Source: Breoghania sp037026715 (GTDB lineage Bacteria > Pseudomonadota > Alphaproteobacteria > Rhizobiales > Stappiaceae). Taken from it: a stretch of 64,000 nucleotides of DNA. Below the pieces are notes generated by a model. The model did no database searches and was not told the DNA's origin. It worked only from the letters and a program-made list of their open reading frames with translations. Positions 39,089 to 48,934 of this stretch are shown piece by piece. Location: contig NZ_JBANCG010000006.1 of NCBI RefSeq assembly GCF_037026715.1, positions 1 through 64,000 on the forward strand. The letters run 5' to 3'. Position numbers and translations under genes: made by a program. The stretch's first letter is position 1, and each line of letters starts with the position of its first letter.

Positions 39089-39376
39089 GGTCGGTATCTC
39101 CTCTGTAATTGCCGATCGCTGCTCTAGGAAACGAAACGCGACACATTCCCGCGCGGTCGCTCCGGACAATCGCCCATTCAACGAACAATCATCCATACAA
39201 CTCAGCCCCGCCCGGCATGCGCACGAGCAGGGCAACAGGGTCAGCGCGCTTACGTTGCAGTTGTCAGAATTCCGCGAAAGTGCGGAAAAGTCAACCAAGC
39301 CCGCCAAAGCAGGTGGGGAGTGTCGTTTCGATTCACGAACTTGGATATGGGGTCCGTGGTACCTAGTGCCAAGGGG

Positions 39377-40522
39377 TTAGCCGAGGAGGCGGCTATAGAT
39401 GGCCAGTGTCGCGTCGCACATCGCCTCAAGCGAGAACCGCGTCGAATTGGCCCGGGCGCGCGCGCAAAGGGCGTCCCGGTCCCTCGCGTCGAGCGTCAGA
39501 GCTTCGCTCAAGGTTTTCGACAGGGCGGCCGGATCATTCGCCGGGACGCGCCAACCTGTACGCTCGTCGGCCGCAACCTGCGGCGGTGCGAGCACCGTCT
39601 CGGGAACGGCGCCGAGGTCGGAGACGATGACCGGCCTGCCGGCAGCCTGTGCTTCCACGGCCGCGCGACCGAACGCCTCCGGCTCGATGGAGGAAACAGT
39701 GACCACCTCGGCCGCGTTCATGGCCGCGGCAACATCCGCGCAGTGGCCGACGAGGCGGATCCGTCCCGTCAGGCCGTGTGAGGCAATGCACGCTTCCAGT
39801 TCGGCGACATAGGCCTCGCGCCCCTGTGCGTCTCCGGCCAGGATCAGCACGCAATCCTTTCGAAGAGCCGGGTCCAGCGCCGCAAAGGCGTCGATCGTCA
39901 CGCCCTGTCCCTTCCAGGTCGTGAGCCTGGCGAGCTGCAGCACCACGCGCTCGCCCTCCTCAACACCCCATGCGGCCCGCAGCCGGGCGATCCGCTCTGC
40001 CGGAACCTTGGCGATCTCGTCGATATCGGTGCCGCGATGGATCACCGTGACGCGGTCTCCCGAAACGCCATGCCTGTCGCGGATGAGACCGGCGGTGAAA
40101 TGCGAATTGGCGATGACGGCGTCACCGCGCGCCATGACGGAATTGTAGAGGCTCTTGAGCGGGTTTTTCTGCCCATAGGCCCCGTGGTAAGTGGTGACGA
40201 AAGGCGTGCCGGTCTTGCGGGCGGCATGAAGGGCCGACCACGCAGGTGCCCTGCTGCGGGCATGCAGGATGGAAACATCTTCGCGCCGCGCGACCTCGGC
40301 AAGCCTGCCGGCATTGGCGGCCATCACGAACGGGTTCTTGGAGGCAAGCGGCATGAAGATGTGCTCGCCGCCGACGCTCTCAAGCTCCTCCACCAGCCGC
40401 CCGCCCTGGCTCGCCACCAGCGCCCGCCAGCCGCGTGCCGTGCAGGCCTGGGCGATATCGACGGCCGTGCGCTCCACGCCGCCGGTTTCCAGTTCGGGCA
40501 GGACCTGCAGGATCGTCGTCAC
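39377..40522 (-). CDS. GT4 family glycosyltransferase
   Basis: A 381-residue glycosyltransferase of the GT-B fold, family 4. The N-terminal acceptor half begins TILQVLPELETGGVERTAVD. The donor half has VSSIEPEAFGRAAVEAQAAG, the conserved E-x7-E-like nucleotide-sugar motif, and PVIVSDLGAVPETVL. The start is GTG at 40522; AAGGAG lies 11 nt upstream. It probably builds a lipopolysaccharide or other surface glycan. It is divergent from the alpha/beta hydrolase, with a 71-nt gap. Confidence 0.9.
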   Translation of the reverse strand: MTTILQVLPELETGGVERTAVDIAQACTARGWRALVASQGGRLVEELESVGGEHIFMPLASKNPFVMAANAGRLAEVARREDVSILHARSRAPAWSALHAARKTGTPFVTTYHGAYGQKNPLKSLYNSVMARGDAVIANSHFTAGLIRDRHGVSGDRVTVIHRGTDIDEIAKVPAERIARLRAAWGVEEGERVVLQLARLTTWKGQGVTIDAFAALDPALRKDCVLILAGDAQGREAYVAELEACIASHGLTGRIRLVGHCADVAAAMNAAEVVTVSSIEPEAFGRAAVEAQAAGRPVIVSDLGAVPETVLAPPQVAADERTGWRVPANDPAALSKTLSEALTLDARDRDALCARARANSTRFSLEAMCDATLAIYSRLLG

Positions 40523-40593
40523 GGGGTTTAATTCTCCTTGCGCCTGTGCCACACCCGAATTCGGGGGCGAGGCTTTTGACGGGAACCTATTAG

Positions 40594-41400
40594 ATGAGTG
40601 AGCGCGAACCGCAATTCCTTTCCGTGGGCGAAGGTGCCGCAGCACGGCAGATTGCCGTGCGCCACGAGCCCGGCAAGGCGCCCGGCGTCATCTGGCTGTC
40701 GGGCTTCAAGTCCGACATGCTCGGCTCCAAGGTGGTTGAGGTCGCCCGGGCGGCGCGCGAGGCGGGCAATGCCGTCACGCGGTTCGACTATTCGGGCCAC
40801 GGAGAGTCTGGCGGCGCATTCGTCGACGGCACCATCTCGCGCTGGCTGGAGGAGACCCAAGCCGTTTTCGACCGGTTCTGCACACAGCCGACCATTATCG
40901 TCGGCTCATCGATGGGCGGGTGGCTTGCGCTGCTTCTCGCCCTGTCGCGCAAGCACACCGGAAACGTCGCCGGCCTCGTTCTCGTCGCGCCCGCGCCCGA
41001 CTTCACCGAGGAACTGCTTTGGAAGGAGTTCCCGGATGACGTGAAGCACCAGATCGAGACGACCGGCCGCTACGAACGCCCCTCCGAATATTCGGACGAG
41101 CCCTACATCTACACCCGCGAACTGATCGAGGACGGACGCAGGAACCTTGTGCTTGGCGGTTCCATCGACCCCGGCTGTCCGGTTCGTATTCTCCAAGGCA
41201 TGCAGGATGCGGACGTTCCCTGGCAGCATGCGATGGAACTGGTCTCGCGGCTGCCGTCGAGCGACGTGACGGTGACGCTCGTGCGTGACGGCGACCACCG
41301 GCTTTCGCGCCCGCAGGATATCGAAGGGCGTCTGCTGCCGGCGCTGGCCGAATTCGGCGTGGGGCAAGCGGTGCGTGGAGCCGAGCGCAGCGGCGGCTGA
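40594..41400 (+). CDS. Alpha/beta hydrolase (ABHD10-like)
   Basis: A 268-residue serine hydrolase. The oxyanion and strand regions read VIWLSGFKSDMLGSK and FDYSGHGESGG. The nucleophile elbow is VGSSMGGWLAL, the acid is in LQGMQDADVPW, and the His is in VRDGDHRLSRP. It resembles the ABHD10-type palmitoyl or acyl-thioesterase subgroup. Substrate not known. Confidence 0.9.
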   Translation: MSEREPQFLSVGEGAAARQIAVRHEPGKAPGVIWLSGFKSDMLGSKVVEVARAAREAGNAVTRFDYSGHGESGGAFVDGTISRWLEETQAVFDRFCTQPTIIVGSSMGGWLALLLALSRKHTGNVAGLVLVAPAPDFTEELLWKEFPDDVKHQIETTGRYERPSEYSDEPYIYTRELIEDGRRNLVLGGSIDPGCPVRILQGMQDADVPWQHAMELVSRLPSSDVTVTLVRDGDHRLSRPQDIEGRLLPALAEFGVGQAVRGAERSGG

Positions 41401-41509
41401 CGGCGGTTCCCTCGCGACGCCGAACCATAATGTGCTCACGATTGCCCTTCTCAATCGCAGGCGCGAATCACCCAGGCCGCAGGCGCGGCGCGTGGAGAAG
41501 GGGAGAGGA

Positions 41510-42520
41510 ATGACGCACTGTCCTGTGCCGGTGATGCGGGTACTTGGAACCGGATCGATTTCGGCACTCTTCGCTGTTCTTGCGTTTTCCCCCGCGTTGT
41601 CGGCCCAGCCGCTGCCGGTCCCCAAGCCCGGAGCGGGGGCGGCGTCTCTTACGGCGCCTTCTTTGCCCGAGTCGTCTTCCCGGGCGCCGGTCACGGTGAG
41701 CCTGAACGCGCCGGCGCGCGACTACTTTGGCAAGGCGAAAGGCCCCGCGCCGATGAAGCCGCAGGCGATCGGATCCTACGCCGAAGGCTGTCAGGCCGGC
41801 GCTGTGGCGCTTCCGCAGAACGGTCCGGGCTTCCAGGTCATGCGTCTGTCGCGCAACCGTTTCTGGGGCCAGCCGGAACTGATCGACTATCTGGAGGATC
41901 TCGGCCGCGACGCGCCGAAGCTCGGCTGGCGTGGGCTGATGGTCGGCGACATGGCGCAGCCGCGCGGCGGGCCGATGACATCTGGCCATGCCAGCCACCA
42001 GATCGGGCTCGATGCCGATATCTGGCTGAAGCAGATGCCCGATCACGTGATGACCGCCTCGGAGCGCGAGAACGTCTCCGCCGTCTCCATGTTGCGCGGA
42101 CGCCTCGACGTGAAAGGCGCCGATCGCACGGTCGACCCGAAGAAATTCACCGCCGCACATGCAAGGCTCATCCGCCGTGCTGCTCAAGATCCTCGCGTTG
42201 CGCGAATCTTCGTCTCGCCGGGCATCAAGAAGGCGCTTTGCCAGTTCGAGACGGGCGACCGCTCATGGCTCCGGGTCGTTCGGCCGTGGTGGGGGCACCA
42301 TTATCATTTCCATGTCCGGCTCAAGTGTCCGTCCGGCGATGCGGCCTGTGAAAATCAGGCGCCGCCGCCGCCGGGGGACGGTTGCGGCAAGTCGCTTGCC
42401 TGGTGGATGTCGGACGAACCCTGGGTGCCGAAACCGGACGCAAAGCCCGCGAAACCCAAGCCGCCGCTGACACTGGCGGCGTTGCCGAAACAGTGCATCT
42501 CCGTATTGCAGGCGCGATAG
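41510..42520 (+). CDS. mepA: Penicillin-insensitive murein endopeptidase (MepA-like)
   Basis: A 336-residue cell-wall peptidase with a signal peptide (VLGTGSISALFAVLAFSPAL, cleaved near SAQP). The LAS-fold zinc sites are GHASHQIGLDADIW (HxxxxxxD) and HYHFHVRLKCP (HxH). It would cut DD-crosslinks of peptidoglycan in the periplasm. The N-terminal mature region is a Pro/Ala-rich linker and the C-terminus is Pro/Lys-rich. Start at the ATG after GGGAGAGGA. Confidence 0.92.
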   Translation: MTHCPVPVMRVLGTGSISALFAVLAFSPALSAQPLPVPKPGAGAASLTAPSLPESSSRAPVTVSLNAPARDYFGKAKGPAPMKPQAIGSYAEGCQAGAVALPQNGPGFQVMRLSRNRFWGQPELIDYLEDLGRDAPKLGWRGLMVGDMAQPRGGPMTSGHASHQIGLDADIWLKQMPDHVMTASERENVSAVSMLRGRLDVKGADRTVDPKKFTAAHARLIRRAAQDPRVARIFVSPGIKKALCQFETGDRSWLRVVRPWWGHHYHFHVRLKCPSGDAACENQAPPPPGDGCGKSLAWWMSDEPWVPKPDAKPAKPKPPLTLAALPKQCISVLQAR

Positions 42521-42535
42521 CGACGGGCCGGGCGA

Positions 42536-43057
42536 ATGCAGCGTGTGATGATTGTCGGCCAGCCCGGTTCGGGCAAGTCCACGCTTGCGCGGGCGCTCGG
42601 CAACGCGACCGGCCTGCCGGTCGTCCATATCGATCAACTGCTCTGGCAGAGCGACTGGATCCAGCGTCCAAGGCTTGAGGTGGACGTGCTTTGCCGCGAA
42701 GCCCATGCCCGACCGCGATGGATTATCGAGGGGGGACATTCCTCCACTTGGGAGGAGCGGCTGGAGCGTTGCGACATGTTGATCTGGCTCGACGTGCCTC
42801 TCGCAACGCGTTCGCTCCGTGTTCTCAGACGGACATTCCGCTTCCATGGACATGCTCGTCCGGATCTGCCGCCAGGCTGTCCCGAACGCTTCGATCTGGA
42901 GTTTCTGATCTGGATCTGGAGCACGCGCAAAACCGCTCGGGAGAAAATGAAGCGGCTTTACGAGCGCGTGCCCGCAGGCAAAGCCCGCTTCCGCCTTGTC
43001 ACCTTTGCCGAGGTCGATGGATTCTTGCGTGAATTCGGTGGCGCGACCCGCTCTTGA
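42536..43057 (+). CDS. P-loop AAA/adenylate-kinase-like protein
   Basis: A 173-residue P-loop protein of the DNA topology modulation (FlaR-like)/adenylate-kinase-like group. Walker A is VGQPGSGKSTLARAL and a second landmark is DMLIWLDVPLATRSLRVLRR. It may phosphorylate a small substrate; the true role is unknown. It starts 16 nt after mepA. Confidence 0.85.
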   Translation: MQRVMIVGQPGSGKSTLARALGNATGLPVVHIDQLLWQSDWIQRPRLEVDVLCREAHARPRWIIEGGHSSTWEERLERCDMLIWLDVPLATRSLRVLRRTFRFHGHARPDLPPGCPERFDLEFLIWIWSTRKTAREKMKRLYERVPAGKARFRLVTFAEVDGFLREFGGATRS

Positions 43058-43116
43058 ACGGCTTTGGATGCGCACTACTTTTGGGAAGTCGTCAACAACC
43101 GAAAGGAGGTGAGCCC

Positions 43117-43212
43117 ATGTCGAGTGAGACCCTGAATGTGGCCCTGATGTCTGGGCGGAAGGTATCGACGCTGGAGCAGCCTCTGGCGAAGAGAGTTTCC
43201 GTCGGGATCTGA
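43117..43212 (+). CDS. 31-residue small ORF with perfect Shine-Dalgarno
   Basis: AAAGGAGGTGA precedes the ATG at 43117 by a few nucleotides, the strongest ribosome site I saw in the window. The peptide is 31 residues and begins MSSETLNVALMSGRKVSTLE. It is too short for a family call. Two similar hairpins follow at 43242-43264 and 43279-43297, so it looks like an independent short gene, or a leader/attenuator upstream of lepA. Confidence 0.6.
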   Translation: MSSETLNVALMSGRKVSTLEQPLAKRVSVGI

Positions 43213-43241
43213 TCCGGACACAAGGTCATATCGATCTCACG

Positions 43242-43297
43242 GAGGGCCGCCTTGTGCGGCCCTCTTTGTATTTGAGATGGGCCGCCTTGTGCGGCCC
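43242..43297 (+). terminator. Twin hairpins downstream of the small ORF
   Basis: Hairpin 1: GAGGGCCGC (43242-43250) / GCGGCCCTC (43256-43264), then TTTGTATTT. Hairpin 2: GGGCCGC (43279-43285) / GCGGCCC (43291-43297), then TGTTTGTTTTT. Both share the loop CTTGT, so one is a duplicate of the other. Both end in T-rich runs and act as tandem terminators. Confidence 0.85.
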
Positions 43298-43376
43298 TGT
43301 TTGTTTTTGCGCCCGCGATCGGCTCGTTCGCCAATTCCGCTTTGCGCCGGCATCGCTCAATGCTATCTGAGCGGCC

Positions 43377-45182
43377 ATGACGACGCAGAAACTCGACCAT
43401 ATTCGCAACTTCTCCATTGTCGCGCACATCGACCACGGCAAGTCGACGCTGGCTGACCGGCTGATTCAGTCGACCGGCACGGTTTCCGAGCGTGAAATGA
43501 AGGAGCAGGTGCTCGACTCGATGGACATCGAGCGGGAACGCGGCATCACGATCAAGGCGCAGACCGTCCGGCTGATCTACAACGCCAAGGACGGCAAGCA
43601 GTATTTCCTGAACCTGATCGACACCCCGGGCCACGTCGACTTCGCCTACGAGGTCTCGCGTTCGCTGGCAGCCTGCGAAGGCTCGCTGCTTGTCGTTGAC
43701 GCTTCGCAAGGCGTGGAGGCGCAGACGCTCGCCAACGTCTACCAGGCGCTCGACAACGACCATGAGATCGTTCCCGTCCTCAACAAGATCGACCTACCTG
43801 CGGCAGAACCCGACCGCATCAAGCAGCAGATCGAGGATGTGATCGGCCTCGACGCCTCGGATGCGGTGATGATCTCGGCCAAGACCGGCCTCGGCATCGA
43901 GGACGTGCTGGAGGCGATCGTCCACCGCCTGCCGGCACCCGAGGGCGATCCGGACGCGACGCTGAAGGCCATGCTGGTCGACAGCTGGTACGACGCCTAT
44001 CTCGGCGTCATGGTGCTGGTGCGCGTCATCGACGGCTCGCTCAAGAAGGGCCAGCGCATCCGCATGATGGGCACGGGCGCGGTGTACGACGTCGACCGTG
44101 TCGGCGTGATGACGCCGAAGCTGCTGATCAAAGACGAACTGCTGCCCGGCGAGATCGGCGTCTTTACCGCTTCGATCAAGGAGGTGGCCGACACCCGGGT
44201 CGGCGACACCATCACAGATGATCGCAAGCCGACGACACAAGCGCTGCCGGGCTTCAAGCCGGCGCAGCCCGTGGTCTTCTGTGGTCTCTTCCCCGTCGAT
44301 GCCGCGGATTTCGAGGATTTGCGCTCCGCCATGGGTAAGCTGCGCCTCAACGACGCCAGCTTCTCCTTCGAGATGGAAACCTCCGCAGCCCTCGGTTTCG
44401 GTTTCCGGTGCGGGTTCCTTGGGCTTCTGCATCTGGAAATCATCCAGGAGCGGCTGGAGCGGGAATTCGATCTCGATCTCATCGCCACCGCGCCTTCGGT
44501 GGTCTACGAGATGACCCTGACGGATGGTTCCGAAATCGAGCTGCACAATCCGGCCGACATGCCGGACGTGGTCAAGATCGAGGAAATCCGGGAGCCCTGG
44601 ATCCGTGCGACGGTCATGACGCCGGACGAATATCTCGGCGCCATTCTCAAGCTCTGCCAGGACCGGCGCGGCATACAGGTCGATCTGTCCTATGTCGGCT
44701 CGCGCGCTATGGTGGTCTACGACCTGCCGCTCAACGAGGTCGTGTTCGATTTCTACGACCGGCTGAAATCCGTCTCCAAGGGCTACGCTTCCTTCGACTA
44801 TCACCTTACGGACTACCGCGCCGGCGATCTCGTGAAGATGTCGATCCTCGTCAACGACGAGCCGGTCGATGCGCTTTCCGTGCTCGTCCATCGCAGCCAG
44901 GCCGAACGGCGCGGCCGCGCCATGTGCGAGAAGCTGAAGGAACTGATCCCCCGGCACATGTTCAAGATCCCGATCCAGGCCGCTATCGGCGCCAAGGTGA
45001 TCGCGCGCGAGACGTTGTCGGCGCTGCGCAAGGACGTGACCGCCAAGTGCTACGGCGGCGACGCCACCCGCAAGCGCAAGCTCCTCGACAAGCAGAAGGA
45101 GGGCAAGAAGCGCATGCGTCAGTTCGGCAAGGTGGAGATCCCGCAGGAAGCCTTCATCCAGGCGCTCAAGATGGACGATTGA
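43377..45182 (+). CDS. lepA: Elongation factor 4 (LepA)
   Basis: A 601-residue ribosome-associated GTPase. G1 is IAHIDHGKSTLADRL, G3 is DTPGHVDF, and G4 is NKID. The C-terminal LepA-specific region ends in KKRMRQFGKVEIPQEAFIQA. It remodels stalled or mis-translocated ribosomes. It is full length with no operon partner evident; the upstream twin hairpins isolate it. Confidence 0.98.
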   Translation: MTTQKLDHIRNFSIVAHIDHGKSTLADRLIQSTGTVSEREMKEQVLDSMDIERERGITIKAQTVRLIYNAKDGKQYFLNLIDTPGHVDFAYEVSRSLAACEGSLLVVDASQGVEAQTLANVYQALDNDHEIVPVLNKIDLPAAEPDRIKQQIEDVIGLDASDAVMISAKTGLGIEDVLEAIVHRLPAPEGDPDATLKAMLVDSWYDAYLGVMVLVRVIDGSLKKGQRIRMMGTGAVYDVDRVGVMTPKLLIKDELLPGEIGVFTASIKEVADTRVGDTITDDRKPTTQALPGFKPAQPVVFCGLFPVDAADFEDLRSAMGKLRLNDASFSFEMETSAALGFGFRCGFLGLLHLEIIQERLEREFDLDLIATAPSVVYEMTLTDGSEIELHNPADMPDVVKIEEIREPWIRATVMTPDEYLGAILKLCQDRRGIQVDLSYVGSRAMVVYDLPLNEVVFDFYDRLKSVSKGYASFDYHLTDYRAGDLVKMSILVNDEPVDALSVLVHRSQAERRGRAMCEKLKELIPRHMFKIPIQAAIGAKVIARETLSALRKDVTAKCYGGDATRKRKLLDKQKEGKKRMRQFGKVEIPQEAFIQALKMDD

Positions 45183-45340
45183 TCGGGCTGCGGTTTCCGC
45201 GCCCGCAATAGTCGATTGAATTTCGATGGCCGGTTCGCGATAGTCAGAGCGCGCCGGCCTTTCTTTTTGCGCTGCCGTTTGATTTTTTGTGCACTGCCGT
45301 TACGTTTGTTTTTCACTTTTCAAAAGCGAGGAGGCTTTTC

Positions 45341-45979
45341 ATGTCCGCTCTTCTTCTCGGTGACACCGCGCCCGATTTCGAAGTCGAGACCACGCAGGGT
45401 CCGCTCAAGTTCCACGACGCCATCGACGGCCACTGGGCGATCCTGTTCTCGCATCCGGCCGATTTCACGCCCGTCTGCACGACGGAGCTCGGCATGACGG
45501 CCAAGCTCAAGGACGAGTTCGACAAGCGTGGCGTCAAGGTCTTCGGTCTGTCGGTCGATCCCATCGAGGACCACCGCGCCTGGATCGGCGACATCGAGGA
45601 GACGCAGGGCGTGGCGCTGAACTTCCCGCTGATCGCCGACCCTTCGAAGACTGTCGCCACCGCCTACGGCATGATCCACCCGAACGCGGACAACACCGCC
45701 ACGGTGCGCTCGCTGTTCGTCATCGGGCCGGACAAGAAGATCAAGCTGAAGATCGAGTACCCGGCCTCCACGGGGCGCAATTTCAACGAGGTGCTGCGCG
45801 TGGTGGATTCGCTTCAGCTCACCGCCAAGCACAAGGTCGCCACCCCGGCCAACTGGGCGCATGGCGAGGACGTCATCATCGTGCCGACGGTATCGGATGA
45901 GGACGCGAAAAAGGCTTTCCCGGAAGGCTTCCGGACCGTGAAACCTTACCTGCGCATGGTGGCCCAGCCCGCGGGGTAA
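45341..45979 (+). CDS. 1-Cys peroxiredoxin (Prx6 type)
   Basis: A 212-residue peroxiredoxin. The peroxidatic Cys is in HPADFTPVCTTELGM. No second Cys is present in the protein, so it is a 1-Cys type needing an external thiol. Other landmarks are LNFPLIADPSKTVATAYGMI and the long C-terminal domain KPYLRMVAQPAG. GAGGAGG precedes the ATG. It removes peroxides in the cytosol. Confidence 0.95.
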   Translation: MSALLLGDTAPDFEVETTQGPLKFHDAIDGHWAILFSHPADFTPVCTTELGMTAKLKDEFDKRGVKVFGLSVDPIEDHRAWIGDIEETQGVALNFPLIADPSKTVATAYGMIHPNADNTATVRSLFVIGPDKKIKLKIEYPASTGRNFNEVLRVVDSLQLTAKHKVATPANWAHGEDVIIVPTVSDEDAKKAFPEGFRTVKPYLRMVAQPAG

Positions 45980-46114
45980 GGGGCGGGGTCCCGACACGGT
46001 CTCTGTAAGGTGCAGCCATGACGACAGTGCGTTCTGTGAGACCGGATTGTAATTAAGATGTCATGAATCCCCGCTAGTGCACGGTTTCAAATCTGTGCTT
46101 GGGGGTCTTCGTAA

Positions 46115-48934
46115 ATGTCCTGTCTTGTCGTGCGGGCGACCGGTGCCGCGCTGGCCACCGCTCTTTTGGGCGGCGTGGCGCCGGTGGCGGCGCTCGCCGC
46201 CGACACCGCCGTTGTGTCCGGCGAGGTCGTAACCACCCAGATCGAGCTGGAGGACAGCGACGGCCTGACGGTGGATGCCGGCGGCACGGTGGATGTCTCC
46301 GGCGACCCTGCCGTCTATATCAACAATTCCGACAGCGGCGTCGTGACCATCACCAATGCGGGCACGATCACGTCGTCCGACGACCGGGCGATCGAGTCCG
46401 ACAAGGATGACAAGCTGTACGTCACGATCGTCAACGAGGCTGGGGCGACGATTGCCGGCGACGACGACGCGATCAAGCTGAAGATGGCGAAGGGCGGCGC
46501 CGAGGGCACCGTCAATATAGAGAATTCGGGCACAATCATTTCAACCGGTGGCGGACAGGCCATCGATCTCGACGACCTGTCCGACGACGACTTGAGCGTG
46601 ACGATCACCAACCGTGCCACCGGCCTGATCCAGTCGACGGGAGCGGATGCGCTGCGCTCTGGCAACGGCACGGTCTACAACTACGGCACCATCGTTTCCT
46701 ATGACGAGGCCGACAGCAGCTCCGACGGTATCGATCTTCAGGCGAACGCGGGCACGATCTACAACTGGGGCACGATCTCCGGTGCGCGCCACGGCATCAC
46801 CGCGGACACGAACCTGACTGTTACGAACTACGGCACCGTTACCGGCCGTAACGGCTCCGGCATCGGCTCCGACGGCGACGGCACCGTGATCAACTACGGC
46901 ACGATCACCGGCACGATCGACGAGGTGTCGGAAAACGGCGACGGCGATGGGGTCGATATCGACGGTTATGGCGTCATCACGAACTACGGCACGATCGAGG
47001 GCACCGGCGCCAAGGGCGAGAAGGACGGCTCGGCCAACACCTCCGAAGGCATCGCCATGGGCGGCGGCGAGATCACCAACGCCACGGCGGATGCGGTGAT
47101 CAGCGGCGCCGATAACGGCATCCTGATCGACGACAGCGACGCCGGCGATGCGCCCTACGCGACCACAATCGTCAACTACGGCACGATCGAAGGGCTCGCC
47201 GGTTACGGTATCAGGCTGGTCGGCGACCAGGACGACACGATCACCAATTACGGCACGATCTCGGGTGCCAACGGACTGGCGCTCGACATGGGCGGCGGCG
47301 ACGACACGCTGAACGTCTACACCGGCGCCACGTTTATGGGCACGGTCGAGGGCGGCGACGGCGTGGATACGATCAACCTCGACAGCGATGGTTACGACGC
47401 GGGTGCCTTCGCCGGCGGCGCGGATTTCGAATACCTGAACATTCTCGCAGGCTCGTGGACCCTCACCGGCGACCAGTCCTATTCCGACGACGTCTCCCTG
47501 AGCGGTGGCACGATTATCGTCGAAGGCACGCTCACCGTCGTCGGGGACTACACGCAGTCGAGCGGGACGACCTACGTCGTCGGTGTCGACGCGGACGGGC
47601 TCTCCGGCATGATTGAGGTGGGCGGCACGGCGACCCTTGCCGGAACGGTGTCCTTTGTGGATGCCTCCGGCATCTATTCCGCCGGGACCAGCTACACGAT
47701 CCTGACCTCGGTGGGCACGATCGCGACGACCTTTGACGATGAAGACACGCCCGACGACCTGCCGTTCCTGAACTTTGCCGTCAGCTATGACACCAATAGT
47801 GTCACACTGGACGTCACACGTTCCTCGACCTCTTTCACCGACGTGAGCTCAACGCCCAACCAGAAGAGTGTGGCCGGCGCCGTGGAAGCCCTCGGGGCCG
47901 GCACGACGCTCTACGACGAGATCACCAGCCTCACGACCTCTGACGCGCGTCAGGCTTTCACAGCACTGTCGGGCGAGGCACAGGCAAGCGCCTTGAGCGC
48001 CATGGTGCTGGAAACGGCGGATCTGCGCTCGATCATGAACGCACGGGTCCGCGACGTCTTCGGCGATGTATCCTCGGCCGCCGTCGGTACTCACGGCGAG
48101 AACCCCGATGCGCCGCTCGGTCTCAACACCTGGGCCCGCGTCTATGGGTCCGTCGGCACTGTCGGCGGTGGCGTCTCCTCGATGGACCGCACATCCGCCG
48201 GCATCATGGCCGGCCTCGACATGCCGTTCGGCGACACCTTCCGTGCGGGGCTGGCGGTTGGCTACGGGCGCAGCTTCTACGATGCCAACGCGCTCGGTTC
48301 TTCCTCGAAGGCGGACAATTTCACGATCGCCGCCTATGGCGGCGCGGCATTTGGGCCCGTGACTTTCAGTTTTGGTGCGGCCGACACCTGGCACGATATC
48401 GACAGCGCCCGGTCGGTCGCCGTCGGTGCCGCCAGCTATCGACCACGCGCGTCCTATACGGCCAATACGATCCAGGTCTTCGGCGAGGCGGACTATGCAA
48501 TGCCAATGGGGAGCGTGGTTCTCGATCCCTTCGCGGGCCTCGCCTATGTCGGCGTGCAGAGCGACGCCTACAGCGAAACGACCATCGCCGGGCTTTCGAT
48601 CGACGACGAAACATCCAACGTCGGGATGACGACCCTGGGCCTTCGGGTTTCCTCGGCGTTCCAGATCCTCACAGGGGTCGACGCGACCATATCTGGAGCC
48701 TTCGGCTGGCGGCACGCCTTCGGCGATATCGAACCCACGGTCACGGCGGCGTTTTCCGGTGGCAACAGCTTCGCGGTCTCCGGCACACCAATCGCCGACG
48801 ACGCCGCCCTTGTGGAGGCGGGGCTCGACATCACGCTGACGCCCGATGTGCATTTCGATGTGAGCTATTCCGGCCAGATAGCCGACGACAGTCGCGATCA
48901 CAGTTTCGCGGGCCGGCTTTCGGTTCGTTTCTGA
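46115..48934 (+). CDS. Type V autotransporter with beta-helix NYGTI repeats
   Basis: A 939-residue outer-membrane autotransporter. A signal peptide ends near VAALAADT. The passenger from ~30 to ~650 is Asp/Gly/Thr-rich and carries seven N-(Y/W)-G-T-(I/V) turns (for example NYGTITG), which look like beta-helix rungs. The last ~270 residues form a beta-barrel (start near LNTWARVYGSVG), ending in RLSVRF with the C-terminal Phe typical of outer-membrane assembly. There is no obvious protease or catalytic motif in the passenger, so it is probably an adhesin. It precedes the MBL protein gene. Confidence 0.9.
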   Translation: MSCLVVRATGAALATALLGGVAPVAALAADTAVVSGEVVTTQIELEDSDGLTVDAGGTVDVSGDPAVYINNSDSGVVTITNAGTITSSDDRAIESDKDDKLYVTIVNEAGATIAGDDDAIKLKMAKGGAEGTVNIENSGTIISTGGGQAIDLDDLSDDDLSVTITNRATGLIQSTGADALRSGNGTVYNYGTIVSYDEADSSSDGIDLQANAGTIYNWGTISGARHGITADTNLTVTNYGTVTGRNGSGIGSDGDGTVINYGTITGTIDEVSENGDGDGVDIDGYGVITNYGTIEGTGAKGEKDGSANTSEGIAMGGGEITNATADAVISGADNGILIDDSDAGDAPYATTIVNYGTIEGLAGYGIRLVGDQDDTITNYGTISGANGLALDMGGGDDTLNVYTGATFMGTVEGGDGVDTINLDSDGYDAGAFAGGADFEYLNILAGSWTLTGDQSYSDDVSLSGGTIIVEGTLTVVGDYTQSSGTTYVVGVDADGLSGMIEVGGTATLAGTVSFVDASGIYSAGTSYTILTSVGTIATTFDDEDTPDDLPFLNFAVSYDTNSVTLDVTRSSTSFTDVSSTPNQKSVAGAVEALGAGTTLYDEITSLTTSDARQAFTALSGEAQASALSAMVLETADLRSIMNARVRDVFGDVSSAAVGTHGENPDAPLGLNTWARVYGSVGTVGGGVSSMDRTSAGIMAGLDMPFGDTFRAGLAVGYGRSFYDANALGSSSKADNFTIAAYGGAAFGPVTFSFGAADTWHDIDSARSVAVGAASYRPRASYTANTIQVFGEADYAMPMGSVVLDPFAGLAYVGVQSDAYSETTIAGLSIDDETSNVGMTTLGLRVSSAFQILTGVDATISGAFGWRHAFGDIEPTVTAAFSGGNSFAVSGTPIADDAALVEAGLDITLTPDVHFDVSYSGQIADDSRDHSFAGRLSVRF

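Noticed and set aside
39089..39307. ATG-started N-terminal extension of IF-3
   Set aside because: The extension has no conserved sequence and the AUU start has the correct ribosome site.
43794..44957. A 387-residue minus-strand frame in lepA
   Set aside because: Antisense of a highly conserved gene.
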